Source of the DNA: Piper betle
Lineage: Eukaryota > Streptophyta > Magnoliopsida > Piperales > Piperaceae
NCBI GenBank assembly: GCA_033002965.1
Contig: JAURVB010014120.1
Location: 124,001-188,000 of the forward strand
Length of the DNA: 64,000 bases
Direction: 5' to 3'
This document shows, one piece after another, positions 1 to 12,687 of this stretch. The first letter of the stretch is position 1. Every line of letters starts with the position of its first letter. Under the pieces are notes generated by a model. It saw nothing but the letters and a program-made list of their open reading frames with translations, was not told the DNA's origin and ran no database searches. The translations under genes were made by a program, and so were the position numbers.

Positions 1-56
1 AAAACTGAATCTTATCCTATTAGGTATTAGATGTGGGACTAATTTACAGTGTTTTA
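1..56 (-). repeat. TRIM LTR fragment in an IYO intron
   Basis: Read on the minus strand, this stretch resembles the first ~50 bases of the short LTRs at 27175 and 27483: TTAGTCCCACATCTAATACC followed by a TAAGAT-type block. It lies in the intron after the last IYO exon visible here, and the window edge cuts it. It could be a solo LTR or a fragment. Confidence 0.45.
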
Positions 57-230
57 CTAGAAGACAACCTGCAATACGTCTAGCATGAAATTTGATGTAC
101 ATATAACCATTTTAGAAAACATGCAATTAAAACTAGAGAACAAATGAACCACTTCATAAATTAACTAATAAAATAGGAATGCAGCCTAACATGTACAATT
201 CATGCATATGAAGGGTATTCAAGAAAGTAC

Positions 231-3200
231 CTCAAGGGGCTCTAAATATCCTTTGGACGATCCTAAACATTCATTTATAGGAGGTAGTTGTTCGAGGGCA
301 CGAGAATTTGTAAGCGCCTTCCATACAGCAAGCCGAACTGGCTCCTCAACACACCTAAGTAAATACAAAGCCACTTGACGGCCATAGGTTACATCACCAT
401 ATGACACTGCAGCAAACTGCTCGGTAAGAGTTTCAACAAAAGCTGGATAGTTTTCATGAATATCTGACTTGAATTTGAGAGCCTCAATCTCATTACTCTC
501 TCCACCACTCGTTTGAGCAAGAATTTCATTGTACATTTCTTGTAAAGTTATGTAAATGTTTTTAGTCATATTATCTTCAAGCACATCCAACTTCACAATT
601 AATGTCATAGACAAAGAATGCAATTTCCAAACAAGGGGCACATTAAGCACCAGAGAAGAACCAAGGTCAGATTGTGTGAAGGTGGACATTGACTCAAGGC
701 CCAACAGAAGTAGAAGTCCAGCTTTGACTACAGTAGACACATCAGCAGAGGGCTGCAAATAGTATTTTTTAACCAGAGGATTTTTACCACTCTGAAAAAC
801 TTCATCATCACCGACTGTTGAAATTGGACTCAGAAACCAATGCAGGGGAAGAGGCAATCTTTGGTGAGCCCATTGAACCATCATTGATGTCACATATAGG
901 CTGCCAGCACTGTCTTCAGCAGGATCTGCATCCTCTGGAATCGTCTGAAGAGAATTATCAACTTTGGAACATTTCTCAGAAGAATTTTGCTTCTCCTTAT
1001 CAGATTTTTTCCTTTTGGAGGTCAGCCACCTTAGTTTAAAGTGATTTCTCAAGTTTTTACTGAGACAACAAAAATCATCTGCTTTGTAGCTCAATTGAAG
1101 TGGCTTCATCTTCTTGAGAACAAGAACCTTATCAATGCAAGATGTGAGACATTGCATGACAGATGGTTGGACTAGAAAAGTTAATGCCTCCTCCACAAGA
1201 ACAGTGTCACTTGGTCCACCAATCCAGGACACTGCAAGTGCAGCTTTGACCATTTCTAAAGCAAATGTAACCTCTTCAGCAACAGCAACATCTTGTTTTA
1301 TAGAAGTCACTTGGAATACTCTGATCAAATCCATAACTAGCTGGGCATCCACTCTTGCAAGCAATATATGTTTTGACCAAAAACCCCCATTAAGTGCACC
1401 CCAGCCAATGCCAACTCCAGGTGCTGGACCTCCCCTTCCAAACATCTCAACATGTTGCACTTTTGACCACTCTGAGCAGACCAAGTGCATAAACATCTTT
1501 AATACATTTCTAAGTTCACCATGAAAGGACACAATTATCCCATTTTCAAGTATCACATTTTCTTGGAACAAAAAATTATTTCCTTGTGGCAGGCAATGAC
1601 TTGCATTTCTAGCCACTTGGATGCACCTGTCAATTAAATATAGAAGCTGGACCAAACCACGAAGGCAACACACAGAAGATAACGACACTTCATATTCATT
1701 ATGATGTCTGAGGTAATAAAGGACCTCAAGCAAAGAATTTTTACCAGTAAAAGTTTCATTTGTTTCTGAATGCTTTGAATCATACATTTTCAGGAACCCA
1801 GTCTTTACAAGTTCAATACCTATTTTAGGGACAAATTCTGGTAGCCATGGAATTTGGGTACCTACGCATTCTTGAAGACTAGGAGCTATCCTTTCAAGTA
1901 TACTAGACAACATGTCCAGGACAGCTGATAGAACCCAGAGCAGTCCACTCTTGGAAAAGCCCGGAGCATGATCCTTTAAATCCTTATCCAATAACAGCAA
2001 ATTCTTGTTATCTGTTAGTGATAACCATTTTAGTGCCAGTTCGACAACAGGAGGCACATGACTCCAAAACCAACACTCAGTATTACCACTGTCAGATCTC
2101 ACTGGCTGGCTTTTTATCTGCTCAGCTTCATGAAGATATGGAAGTCTCCTGGCCAAGGCTCCAAGAGTCAGATAGGCTTCTCTTGAAACTGATGCATAAT
2201 CCCTAAAAGACTTGTCATTTCCAGAAAGTTCACCACCATCAGGGGGATTCAGCCAAAAGCATAGGACAGGGAAAAAGTCAGAAAAATAAGAGATGCAATA
2301 ACCGTAATGAACAAATACTCTCCAGAATCTTAGCTGCTCAATCATTAATAAAGAAGTGAGCTTTTGTTGTTCATTTCCCTCTGCCTTCCAATTACCCATG
2401 GAGAATGCATACTTGTATAACTGAGACATAGCATTTAAAAAGACACCACTCCTCATGAAATATTCACAATTTTGTTTGTGTGATATGGCAAGAACCTGGA
2501 CAGAAAGAAGACTAACACATTCAATTATCTCATAAAATTGTGAATGCAATAACACTAAATGGCACAAGTAGAATGAACACGATAATTACCTTTAGAAGGC
2601 CAAGAGCTTTGATCATTACTGGATGAATATGTATTGAGTCTTTACGGGCAAGTCGGTTAACAACTGAAGCAACAAGCTTTGGACATTTTACAATAGCATT
2701 GGATGATGATGGAGAATGCCTGGCCAGTTCAGTAACCACAGATATAAGGTGCTCTTCCAAATGGGCATATTGTTCTACCTGAAGAATGGAGACTGCACTT
2801 ATCATTAATCCCAAAATGGTTTTATATATTGGTTTCAATTGGACAGAATAATTCAGTTGCAGAACTTTAAATTTATTGGAACCCAGCTTTTTCAACTACG
2901 CTGAAAAGAATCATGTCCAAAGAAATATGAGCCACACAACAACATCAATTTTTATAAAAATAAGATTCAATGAATATTATTGATTTGAAATCCTATTAGC
3001 TACTTTCTGAATTTGACACTATTGACAACATGACCAATCCAGGAATAAAGAATATTCTTATAGTTCTGAAGATAAGTTCAGCAAAGTAAGGTAAATCCTA
3101 TCTTTTAACAAAAACCATCTTTATTTTGCAATTTAGAAGTAAACATGGTGTCACAAGCAATGCCTCGATTTGAAAGTAAGAGTAGTAAGCCTACTCTTTT

Positions 3201-6200
3201 TACTCAAGACAAATAAGTTTCCTGGCACACAAAAGCATAAGTGGATTATGTCTGAGACAAATAGGAATTTAACAGACAAATTTCACGTCATACTTATAGA
3301 CTAAGTACTCCACATAATTATGAGAAGATAAAACATATACAAGAAATAGTGGATTATCATTTATCTTGAAACCAAAGAAGGAAATTCAGGCGGGTAAGAG
3401 AGAATACCTCTAAAAGATATGGTTATTCTTTCAAGAAGACCCATTCTAATGAAGCCAGCGGCAACATCTTGCCCAGCTACAACAACATCATCCTTAATAG
3501 TATGTTCTCCCTCACTCTCCTTCTCTTTATCATTTTCCACCTCATTGGTAAACGGAAGTAGGTTTGAAGATTTTGCACTGTACTTCCAAAATCCACCATA
3601 TAGAAAACCTAGATCAATCTCTGGTTTGCTACGGAACACTGGAGCAGTATACATATCCGGAGAATAAACTGCCAATTTCTAAAAAGCCAAGCGCATATGA
3701 GAATAATGAATGAAGCACAAAGCTATAGAACTGTAGATCCACAAATAGCACCTCAAGGGAACTAAATTAAAAGCCAACTCATCAAAGCAACATATCACAC
3801 AAACCTGCACAATGTTAAAGAAATTTTCATTCATGACACAGCTGAGTAGACATTGGATAACTTTGATGCAGGGCAAAAGTACAGACATGTTGTTGTCATC
3901 CAAAGCGATTCTGCCAAGCAGGTAGGAGAAACGTGAAATCAATTACTTCATAATGTGACCAATCATGCTTCAAAAAAGATAAAAATTACAGAAATAAAGG
4001 AAACTTTACGTGAGTTCCTATTTGCTAAATAGCAATTTGTTTATTCCCAATCCTCTTATTCACTCATTCATACCTCAGTAAAAAAGCATCTGCTAACTTA
4101 ACTTTAATATGATGATTATCTGCCAACATCTTGCATCTGAAGTGTGTCTAGGCATATTTCTCATACATGGTTCCTTGACAAAAAATAAAGGCATGCACTT
4201 AAAGACAGACTAAGCTTATTCAACAAAATGATGTTTTCCCACACAAGCAGAACCATATTTGTCAATTCACTCTAACTTTTCTTTTCCACTAGATTTATGA
4301 CATGATTTGCGTCACCAGCTAGCTAACATGGACACATGATTAGCTGTTGAAAGCTTTAATTAACGTCAATCATGCAATAGTCATTTGATTTTGTATGCTA
4401 ACAATGCAAACAGACACGAGGTATTTCTTCAAAAAAAGGGATAATATAATTCAATTAAGATTTGGATGTTATATACAATAATGTTGTACATCATCACTTA
4501 AACCCAACTCTACAACCACATATTAGTTTGTTGAACGATGTTTCACAACAAAAAGGCAATTTGGAATATACCTCAAAGACAGAACAAGTTCAGGCTCTGG
4601 ACCAAGAGCATAAGCCCAAACAGCTTCAAAATCAATGAATTCATCAGTTGGTTCAGCATGTCCATCTTTACATCTCACCTCTTCGACTTGCAACTTGCAT
4701 AGAGTCTTATCAAGAATAGAAGCAATTAGCTGTAATGCAATCGCTCGTTGACCTGGAACCTGAAATACATGCCGTGACAGAAGATTAAAAAGGTAATCCA
4801 CAGGCTTAAGTATTTCAAAAGTTCAGGTTTTAATAAACAATGGCAGTAAACCCAATACAACATATTTGCAACACTTTTGGCAACCGAAGGATGGAATATA
4901 AGAGCAGTCAATCTCAGTAATATACTAACAATGAGGGACCACAAGTTTCATATGTCACCATAATTTCTAGATGAAAAATTAACAAGGGCCACCACACTAC
5001 GGTAAGTGGTAACAGCTTATTCAAGCTAAAATTACTCTTGCAGGAAGCTTCATAAAAGGAATTTTACATTTTTTTCATCCAATCAAAACAAAAGAATACC
5101 ATTGCTAAAGACAGTGAGTGGAAGACAACTAAAAAAGGAGAAAGAGGGTGAACAGTTGTGTATTCCTCATGAGTTGATTCCTTTACATATATAGAGATAA
5201 GGTGGGTACGACTGATCCCTGATTCTTAGGTGTAACATCGTTGGTACTAAACTAAAAGTTCAAAATACACCCATAGTGTAACACATACTAACACTTCAAC
5301 AACAATAATAACTGCATATGCCACGTGAACAAACTCAATGCCAAAGACACCTGCACCAGAACCCTCACTTCATTGTTTACTCTACTCAGTGCGAGAAAAA
5401 GCAATAGCATTGTGTCAATCTCAATCTGCTTGAAAATAACCAAAGTTTCAGGAATTTGGCCAACACAATTGATGATTGTTTGCTTAGATATTAACATGTA
5501 TGAACATTGTAATAAGGATATGGCCAGCACAGAATACAAAATTAAAGATGAAACAAATATAAGCTACTTCTCAGGGATAAAAATAATTCATACCACAGAA
5601 GATGAAGTAAATAGACAGTGCAAATAGAACAGTTCTGTAATTGTTAATAATAACACTCACTGAAGTTCATATATAGCAATCAGTCAAGGCCAATTAACAT
5701 TTTTCTTAACAACATTTTAGATTTGGTTCACCTTTGATGGAATAAAAGAAAGGTAGTAAATCCTACTTGATGCCATAAACTCCAACAGATACATTAACTG
5801 GCACAAGTAACTATAAGAAACTTTCTATATATCAATGCCATAGGAGCAACAGTAATAATTAACAAACCACCTCCAGAAATATATCGAGTTTCAATGTGCA
5901 TTACCAATCCCAAGAAACGGAGATTCCCCAAGTCTTCATATGGTTATGGTGATAAACTAAATCTCTCACTTTGAAGATATTGTACATGATGCGATCATGC
6001 AGACACAAAAGTAGACAAAAAAGGAAGTCCAAACACTAAATATTTAACAGCAAGCAATGAGCTCAAACACTCAATTAGCTGTGCTCCTATATAAGATCTA
6101 CAAAGCAGGCTACTGACCATGCTTCTAATCAAAGTAGCTGCTTCTTTGATTGTGTATCCAGCACCACCAGGATCCCCTTCAGTCCGGAGGAAGTCACGTT

Positions 6201-8899
6201 CAGAAACATTCACCGAACTGACACCTGCACCACCTGCATGTGATAAAAATCAAAGAAACATGCACCCAACATCGTCAAAATTCTGCTACCAGATAAATGA
6301 GTTCAACCGAAATAGAACCTTTAACACAAAATACCTAGAGATGCTAATTGGTTTTAAAGACAAGCCCATATAAAAGCATCGATTACAAAGCCATTTGAAA
6401 AAGTAAAAAAATAATAATAGTGGAAATTGAATGTACAAGAACTAAAATTCAATTTTTTAAAAACAAGGACCTCAAAGCCTTCGGTAAAATTGAAGAGCTG
6501 GCATAGAACATGAGAAAATAACAAATATAAGGAGTGCATCATATTAACTGAAATACAAAAAAAGTGCCTCACACTAAAACTTACCAGCAGCAGGATCCAG
6601 GCTGGAATCACTGTCCACTACATAACCATCTAAAGAAAACCTTAATACCCTGACTTTTTCAACTCTACTGGCCCAAACGTTCCACTTGCTGGAATCAGAC
6701 CCGACAAATGGCTGGCAACTGATATTATCAGGCCTGCTACATTTATTCTCTGTTTTTGAATCTAACCATAGTTTTAGAATTTGCATCACTTGGGAGTTGA
6801 GATGCAACATTTGGTGGCTCGTGCAAGCAACTTCTACCATGACTTAAATCAGAATGCTTCTCAGCCTCATTGCCAGCCTTAATACTTTCACGCCTCTTCA
6901 ATTTTTCTTGCCAGTGCTTCCTTAGCATCTCTATTACACTGGCCTGCAGTTTCTTCTCAATTTCATCCCTAGCTTCCAATATCTCCTCAGATGACATTTT
7001 CTGCAGAATAGCAGAGTTTTCAGCATCAATCTCATCCATATACGATGCACTTGCTTGTTCATTCTCTTTTGCATCATCCATCTGCATAGCACAAGCTTCA
7101 TTCAAATCACCATCATGAGTTCCTATCGCAGTTAGAGTAGGAAGGTAGTTTTGGACAGAATCAGAATGCTGTTTGAAATTAGTTTGATCCCCGTGTGAAC
7201 CACATTCAGGTTTATTAGAGACAGATGATCCACTGGTATGCCTGTTAGTATCAGGTGATTCAGCCACAATGATATTTCCTTCAGAAGATGTGATCCTAAA
7301 ATCCTTTATACTGCATTTCATCAGAACTGGGTCATTTTTCTTCTTTACAAGAGGTACAGGCACTAAATCACTAGCAACCAATTCTCTCCATTTGCTAAGA
7401 TCTAGGCCTTTTTTCTGCTTTCTCGGTACTGGATTCGCAAATCTGGACATAGAGTCAAAATCAGCCACATCTATGTCCTCATCATCCTCCTCAGCCTCAT
7501 TTAACTTGGTGGATAATGGGGCCCAATGCTGTCAAAAATTTTGATGGGTCAAGAAAAGAAAATGTAATGCTGAAATATATGCTGAAAGGCTATTTGACTT
7601 GAAAAAACAATTTATCTTGGCCACAACAAATGCTGTTGCGCATCATAAGATAGAAAGGCGCTTATTTGGGTTTGCGGTTGCAATATGATTCTTTTCGTTC
7701 TCATCCATTGGTTGCAATATTGTAGACAGAGAAGGTAACAGGAACAGTAAATAAAAAGTGCCACAGAACATTCAAATGTTACGAGGGAAACTAAATTAAA
7801 TAATGGCAGACAGTTTGCGACCAATATATCAGAAACTTCATAATCAGGGAATACACCATTTTAAAATGAGTCACAACAAGTTGCTCATTAAAATGAGACC
7901 ATGCAACTTTCAGATTCGCCATATTTTCAATTTAAGAAGTAGAAAAGCGAGGAAAAAATACCGCCAAAAAAACTGCGATTGAACATACAAAGAAAAACAC
8001 AGAACAAATAAACCTTCAGGCAGAAAAACCATGTCAAGTTCACATCCACACTAAAAGGCAAAGCTGATATGAGTCAGATGACTATCTACTTCCATAAACT
8101 TCAGCAAGGCGCGTTTTTGGATAGCACTATAGAGTTCAGCCGTAAACAAAACAAAAAACACTTCTATTGACTGCCTACAAGCACAAAAACCCAAATGCAT
8201 GACCTTCTTCGTTCTCAAAACCACCTAATTAACTTGTTACTAGCACTGTAATATTAAACATGAAATCCAATCCAAGTAGATGATCATAGCCTATCCTAAA
8301 AATTCAGCGAGATTAAGCTCACCTGAAAAGCAATACGAACTCCTAAATATGTATGATATGAATCTGACACCATCAATCAACAATCATGAAAGGTGCTATC
8401 CAAAAAATCCAAACTAGAAACAACTCCCATAACCACAAGTTAGTTCCAAAAACTATGAGCTTATATTTTCGATCACAATAACACAAATTTCCTCCAGGTA
8501 AAGCGAATACATCAACAAAGAGACTGAATAGCCAATGCCACCGACCTACAAAGTGTTCAAGAAAAATTTTTTAAACAAGGACCAATCATCTTGTAAAGCT
8601 CCAAATAACGATCAACCTCAATAGCACCCGCACCCAACAACGACAAATCATAGATGCATTACAGCAAAGAAGCAAGAGAAGCTCACAGGGCCGTCGGAAC
8701 GATGCCTGGCGACGGGGAAAGGGACGACGGCGGGCATAGGTGGAGCAATCGCAACGTTTCCCTTCGTGTTTCCTCCGGAGAACCCCTTCTCAACGATCCC
8801 TCCGACCAGGTTCGACGCCTCCGCCACCTTGTTCTCCGTCGCCAAAAGCCGCCGCCGCTGCGGCTTCCCGGGCGCCGCAGCCGGTCTGCGCTGCTCCAT
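231..8899 (-). CDS. IYO: MINIYO (IYO), plant RPAP1 homologue; 3' end off the window
   Basis: IYO is the plant RNA polymerase II-associated protein 1, a nuclear-shuttling factor linked to Pol II assembly, elongation and the start of cell differentiation. Coding exons inferred from GT/AG borders: 8687-8899, 6585-7528, 6118-6233, 4572-4759, 3805-3910, 3408-3678, 2590-2778, 231-2495. The first exon carries LVGGIVEKGF and FPVARHRSDGP, matching the Arabidopsis N-terminus. Exon 2 has the RPAP1_N-type segment (about 7080-6880) and LRFSLDG, the start of the RPAP1_C region. The large exon 8 carries WAHQRLPLPLHWFL and SDIHENYPAF. About 1430 residues are visible; the Arabidopsis protein has about 1465, so one or more short C-terminal exons lie left of base 1. 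Two single-base frame breaks (near 3421-3426 and 6753-6757) interrupt it; removing one base at each makes all exon phases agree. The introns, notably 7529-8686, 4760-6117 and 2779-3407, show only AT-rich DNA. Start chosen by family match. Confidence 0.92.
3419..3428 (-). other. IYO: single-base frame break in IYO exon 6
   Basis: The exon ends on the minus strand with GAAAGAATAACCATATC. Read as it stands, the frame runs into exon 7 with the wrong phase and soon reaches a stop. With one base fewer it reads RI-PYLLE then joins VEQY of exon 7, as in the family (RI-xYLLE). The exon is 271 nt and 270 is required for phase. Confidence 0.75.
6753..6757 (-). other. IYO: probable homopolymer frame break in IYO exon 2
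   Basis: A five-base A run (minus strand) lies at the place where the frame ending DANSKTMVRFK must change to reach the conserved WNVWASRVEKVRVLRFSLDG. With four A the frame reads straight through. The exon is 944 nt and 943 gives the right phase. A 55-nt intron (6712-6766) would also restore phase but is unusually short for a plant. Confidence 0.65.
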
Positions 8900-9049
8900 T
8901 CCTTCACTTTCTAATCCCCTCCTACGGCCTCGATGGTCGCCGGTGGCGCAAAACTGCCGCCTTTCTCTCCGGCGACGGCGAGGCGAGGGTCGCTGGAGAG
9001 GTGACGACGTTGTAGTTTTGTTGTGGGCGGGTCGGTCACTCGGGTAGCG

Positions 9050-11076
9050 GAGCCTATACGGGTATTATTAGGGATAATAATAAGGGCTAATTACTAAAAA
9101 AATTAATTATCTAAAATACCCTCCTGTGGGTTAATTTTACATAATTTTAGGTTAGGCTATTAAAATTTTTTATTTTATTATAAAACCAACCCAATAAAAA
9201 TTTTGTCACCATATTAAAAAATTTCTTTTCTCGTAATTAGTCTTTATTCTCCTATCACATAATAATATCAAAATATATTCTCCTTTTTTGATGAAAAAGC
9301 CCGTTACACGATAAAAAATGGTCTATTAATTTATTTAGTTCAAATTCAAATCTTTTGACATTTTGTATTGAAATGGTTGAAAGAATATAAGTTGAGTTGA
9401 CTTATAAATCGAGATTTTATAAAATATAAGAGTAATAGTCGAATTGTTGTAATACCTTTTGTTGTTCTCTATATTTTTTTATCGAGTGGGATTTAAGAAT
9501 AGTATCATATAGTAAATATTTTTCATAAGAAAAAGCATTGAATTCATTATTCATTTGTTATTTTTACAATTCTGTCTTTGAGTGATTAGATGCATACAAT
9601 CTCATTAGGGTATGGTGTCGTGTAAGGTTCATGAGATTGTAATTGAAGAAAAATTGTAAATAAAATAGTCATATATTTAAAAAATTATTGGATAATTTTG
9701 CCAGATAGATACAAGGTTCCATGATACTTTAAAATTGACTAATTATTTTGGGATAAATTGGAGGTATTCTTCACATTGGTAGCTTTGATATTTCTCTGTG
9801 TGTGCTTTCTTTTAGTACAATTTATTTTAAGTTGGACATTTATTTAAATATTTGTCCCAATTTGTTGTACACCAAATGAAACAATCACTTGTTAAAACTT
9901 TATATTCTTAACAAAGGTCACAATAATATCTTTAATGGCTTATATTTTATAGTCCAATTCGAATGAAAACATGATCTTAAATATAAACCATCGAACTTCA
10001 AATCAATTCAGCTTTGAGTTCGAGTCAATTAACGAGCCAAATTTGCCTACACATGTAAGGATAAATTGTCACTCCCATGAGTTTTGATTATTGGTCCTAT
10101 ATTTCTCAAGCACGAACAAAATTGTTAAAATTGGAAAGAACCCCATTAATCAATTTTTTAGCTAAATTGGAGAGTTGATAAACTCATTCAACTGATTTTT
10201 ATTTTAAAAACATATAACCAATGTAGTTGATATTTATTTGTGGGCATGTAGGGAATCTGAAGTAGATCAACCTAGGATTTAACAGGAATCACAATCTAAA
10301 TATAATTTGTGGCACTATTCTAAGTCAAAGCAGTTGGTATGAAGTGGAAACTGTATGTACCACATATGTATACAAATGCCCAACAAAAATTTTCTACTCT
10401 GTGTTAATGAAATATGAAAGAAGTTAATGGTAATGAACTATGGCAAATATAAGCTCAATGCCCAGAAAATATTTCACATATAAATGCATCCATTTGCTTG
10501 TAAACCACATCTTAAGTGCCCAAAATCAACCTCATCAAACAGATAACTTTACCAGATCTAGTAATCAATGCATGAATACCATCCATTTTGCTTTCTATTT
10601 TGATAGTTTGATTAAGACGTACAGCTCTTTTACTTGGCTGAAGTCTTTGAAAAGAGATAACCTGCTCTTGTTCATGGCCATGGAGACAAAAACCAGTTTG
10701 GTGGAGAAGTCAGAACACCCTAATAGTTGTATGATGAATAAAAGTATATGCTTAAGCCAGGGCAGAAGAATCTAAAGAACTTGAAACAGAAAACTCATTG
10801 ATGGCTCTTACACTTTTCAGCTTTTTCCCTTACTTTACCTTTTCTTCTTTTGAGCTCTTTGGGTCTATTCTTCATGCAATGACCATGACTTTTTCTACTC
10901 ACCAAAATGCAATGGGCAGAAGGAAGCATCTCATCATTTAGTTCCTACCTTTTCTTCATTTCTTCATTCTGTTAAATGATTCCAAGCTCCAAGCCATGCA
11001 CGCATATATTACTATCGACAAACTTCCTAATATATGCTTCTTTGAGAGACCTTAAATTCACAGATTTCGAAATGTT
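9050..11076. other. AT-rich intergenic DNA between IYO and WRKY
   Basis: No supported gene. The 5' flank of IYO (about 8900-9060) is GC-rich and CT-rich; beyond it the DNA is AT-rich with only short chance reading frames. A 111-codon frame at 10440-10775 shows no domain or family signature. Confidence 0.6.
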
Positions 11077-12687
11077 TTATGTATGAGCAGACAGTGATGT
11101 CATCCTGGAGTGATTGTGCTCTCCCTCATAGGTTACTATCAGCATTGATGGATCCTCCAAGCTCCTCTCCACATGCTTTCTAGCTGGGCAACCCCTCATG
11201 CTGCTACATTTGTAGTATCCCCTGCGAAAAGAAACTTGTTCTATGAGATAGTGCTGCAAGAATAGTTTCTCAAAGACATTGCATTTGTGACTAGTTCCTG
11301 ACTTATAACTTAGAATGTAACTGTCAAGAGTATATTCTATAATTTTGTTTCTACTGATGTATCGTGAAAAGGTCTTCCACTGTGAAAATATCTGTATGAT
11401 TTTCCAGATAGTTGGAAGTTCAAACTATAAGACTTTATGAAGGTTGTCATAATAAACGCCTAGGGCTTAGGAGATAAGCCTAAGGAGAAAGAACTCTATT
11501 TGGAATAATAAGAATGTTTGTGTATATTGTGTGAGACTAATCAAAAGATATCATTGTCCAATCCATTATCCGACTACATATTGGCTACTCAGTAGACAAG
11601 AAAATGGCCTAGGTGGAAACCTTGAAGAGTAACTGCTTAAATTTCTAATTTCCGTTAAAAGCATAGCTTGATAGCAAGACATGTATACCTGGGATATGGA
11701 GAGCCCTTTATTGGTTTCTGACCATACTTCCTCCAAGAATACTCATCAGGAGGGATATCTGCAAGCTTGTTACTTATAGCGGGAACCTTGATAGATCTCT
11801 TCACCCTCAGTTTTCTGCACCAAACACCAGAAGATAAGATGAAATTGAGCCTTTCAAAACATATTAAGGATGATGAAAACTTAACATTTGAATACGTAAT
11901 TTAACCTTCTCTTTGAGCAGTGGCATCGTCCACTGCTCCCACATTTTTCACTCCCTCCCTCTCCCCTACTAAAGCACCTTCTTCTTGGAGTTTGATGCAT
12001 GCTCTGATGGTTAGATCCCTGCGACGCACTGATTAAATGAAAGGAGCTTCCATCCAAGCTTGCCATAATCCCACCCATGCTTAATGAAGACACAAAAGAC
12101 CGACCGGATGACATTGTGGGTGTGCAGCTAGAATTATCAAGCTTCAAATTTATCCCACTGCTGCTCCTCCTAAGCATCATATCAGCATGGTACTTCATCT
12201 GCTGCTGAAGTTGAAATTTATGTTGCTGCTGCTGTTGGATGAATTGATCATGACTTGTAACAGTTGTTTGAGGAGCCAGTTGGAGCATATTCTTGCAAGT
12301 AAGATCCATTTCAGAAGATAGGAACTTTATCTGGGAGCCTTGCGCATGATGAGATTCAAGTATTGAACGAGAATCCGCCACCAGCCTTTCCATGGAATTT
12401 TTAGGTTGATGTTCTAAGGACGTAGAAGAGGATTCTGTCCCCAATACCGGTTTTTCTACCAAAAAACTTGATGTGGAGCTTTGTTGAGTTCTCTTCACAA
12501 CCCTAGCTCTAGCATGGCCCAAGCTAGAATCAAGACGGCTAACAACTTTCCTAAACTCAACAACAGCTTCCCCTGTCTCCAACATTAAACTTCTCTCCTG
12601 AATCTGCTCTTGAGGTTGGGACAAGAGGCTTAAAACCCTGCGGCAGCTCTCTACAGCAGCTCTCTTGGCTCCTTCAACTTCCTCCAT
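11077..12687 (-). CDS. WRKY transcription factor, group IId
   Basis: DNA-binding regulator that recognises W-box (TTGAC) elements in the nucleus. Coding exons: 11906-12687, 11689-11814, 11077-11221 (1053 nt, 350 residues, typical for the group). Residues about 37-63 ([14 protein letters not shown]...GHARAR) match the calmodulin-binding C-motif region of group IId, with the usual HARF core read here as HARA. Gln-rich runs lie near residues 145-170. The plant zinc-cluster region ([18 protein letters not shown]...CHCSKRRK) comes just before the WRKY domain. The domain has WRKYGQK at about 287-293, then a C-X5-C and H-X-H zinc site. The second intron splits the domain after the PR dipeptide, the known R-type intron of this group. 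The closest relatives by memory are the WRKY21/39/74 branch. The intron phases are consistent and no break is seen. Confidence 0.95.

Noticed and set aside
556..1524. Plus-strand frames inside 219-2567
   Set aside because: Shadows of the long conserved IYO exon on the minus strand.
8654..9047. Several overlapping plus-strand frames (74-93 codons)
   Set aside because: They lie opposite IYO exon 1 and its GC-rich leader. They resemble no protein and are explained by base composition.
10440..10775. 111-codon plus-strand frame
   Set aside because: No domain, no family resemblance, no splice context; AT-rich intergenic DNA.
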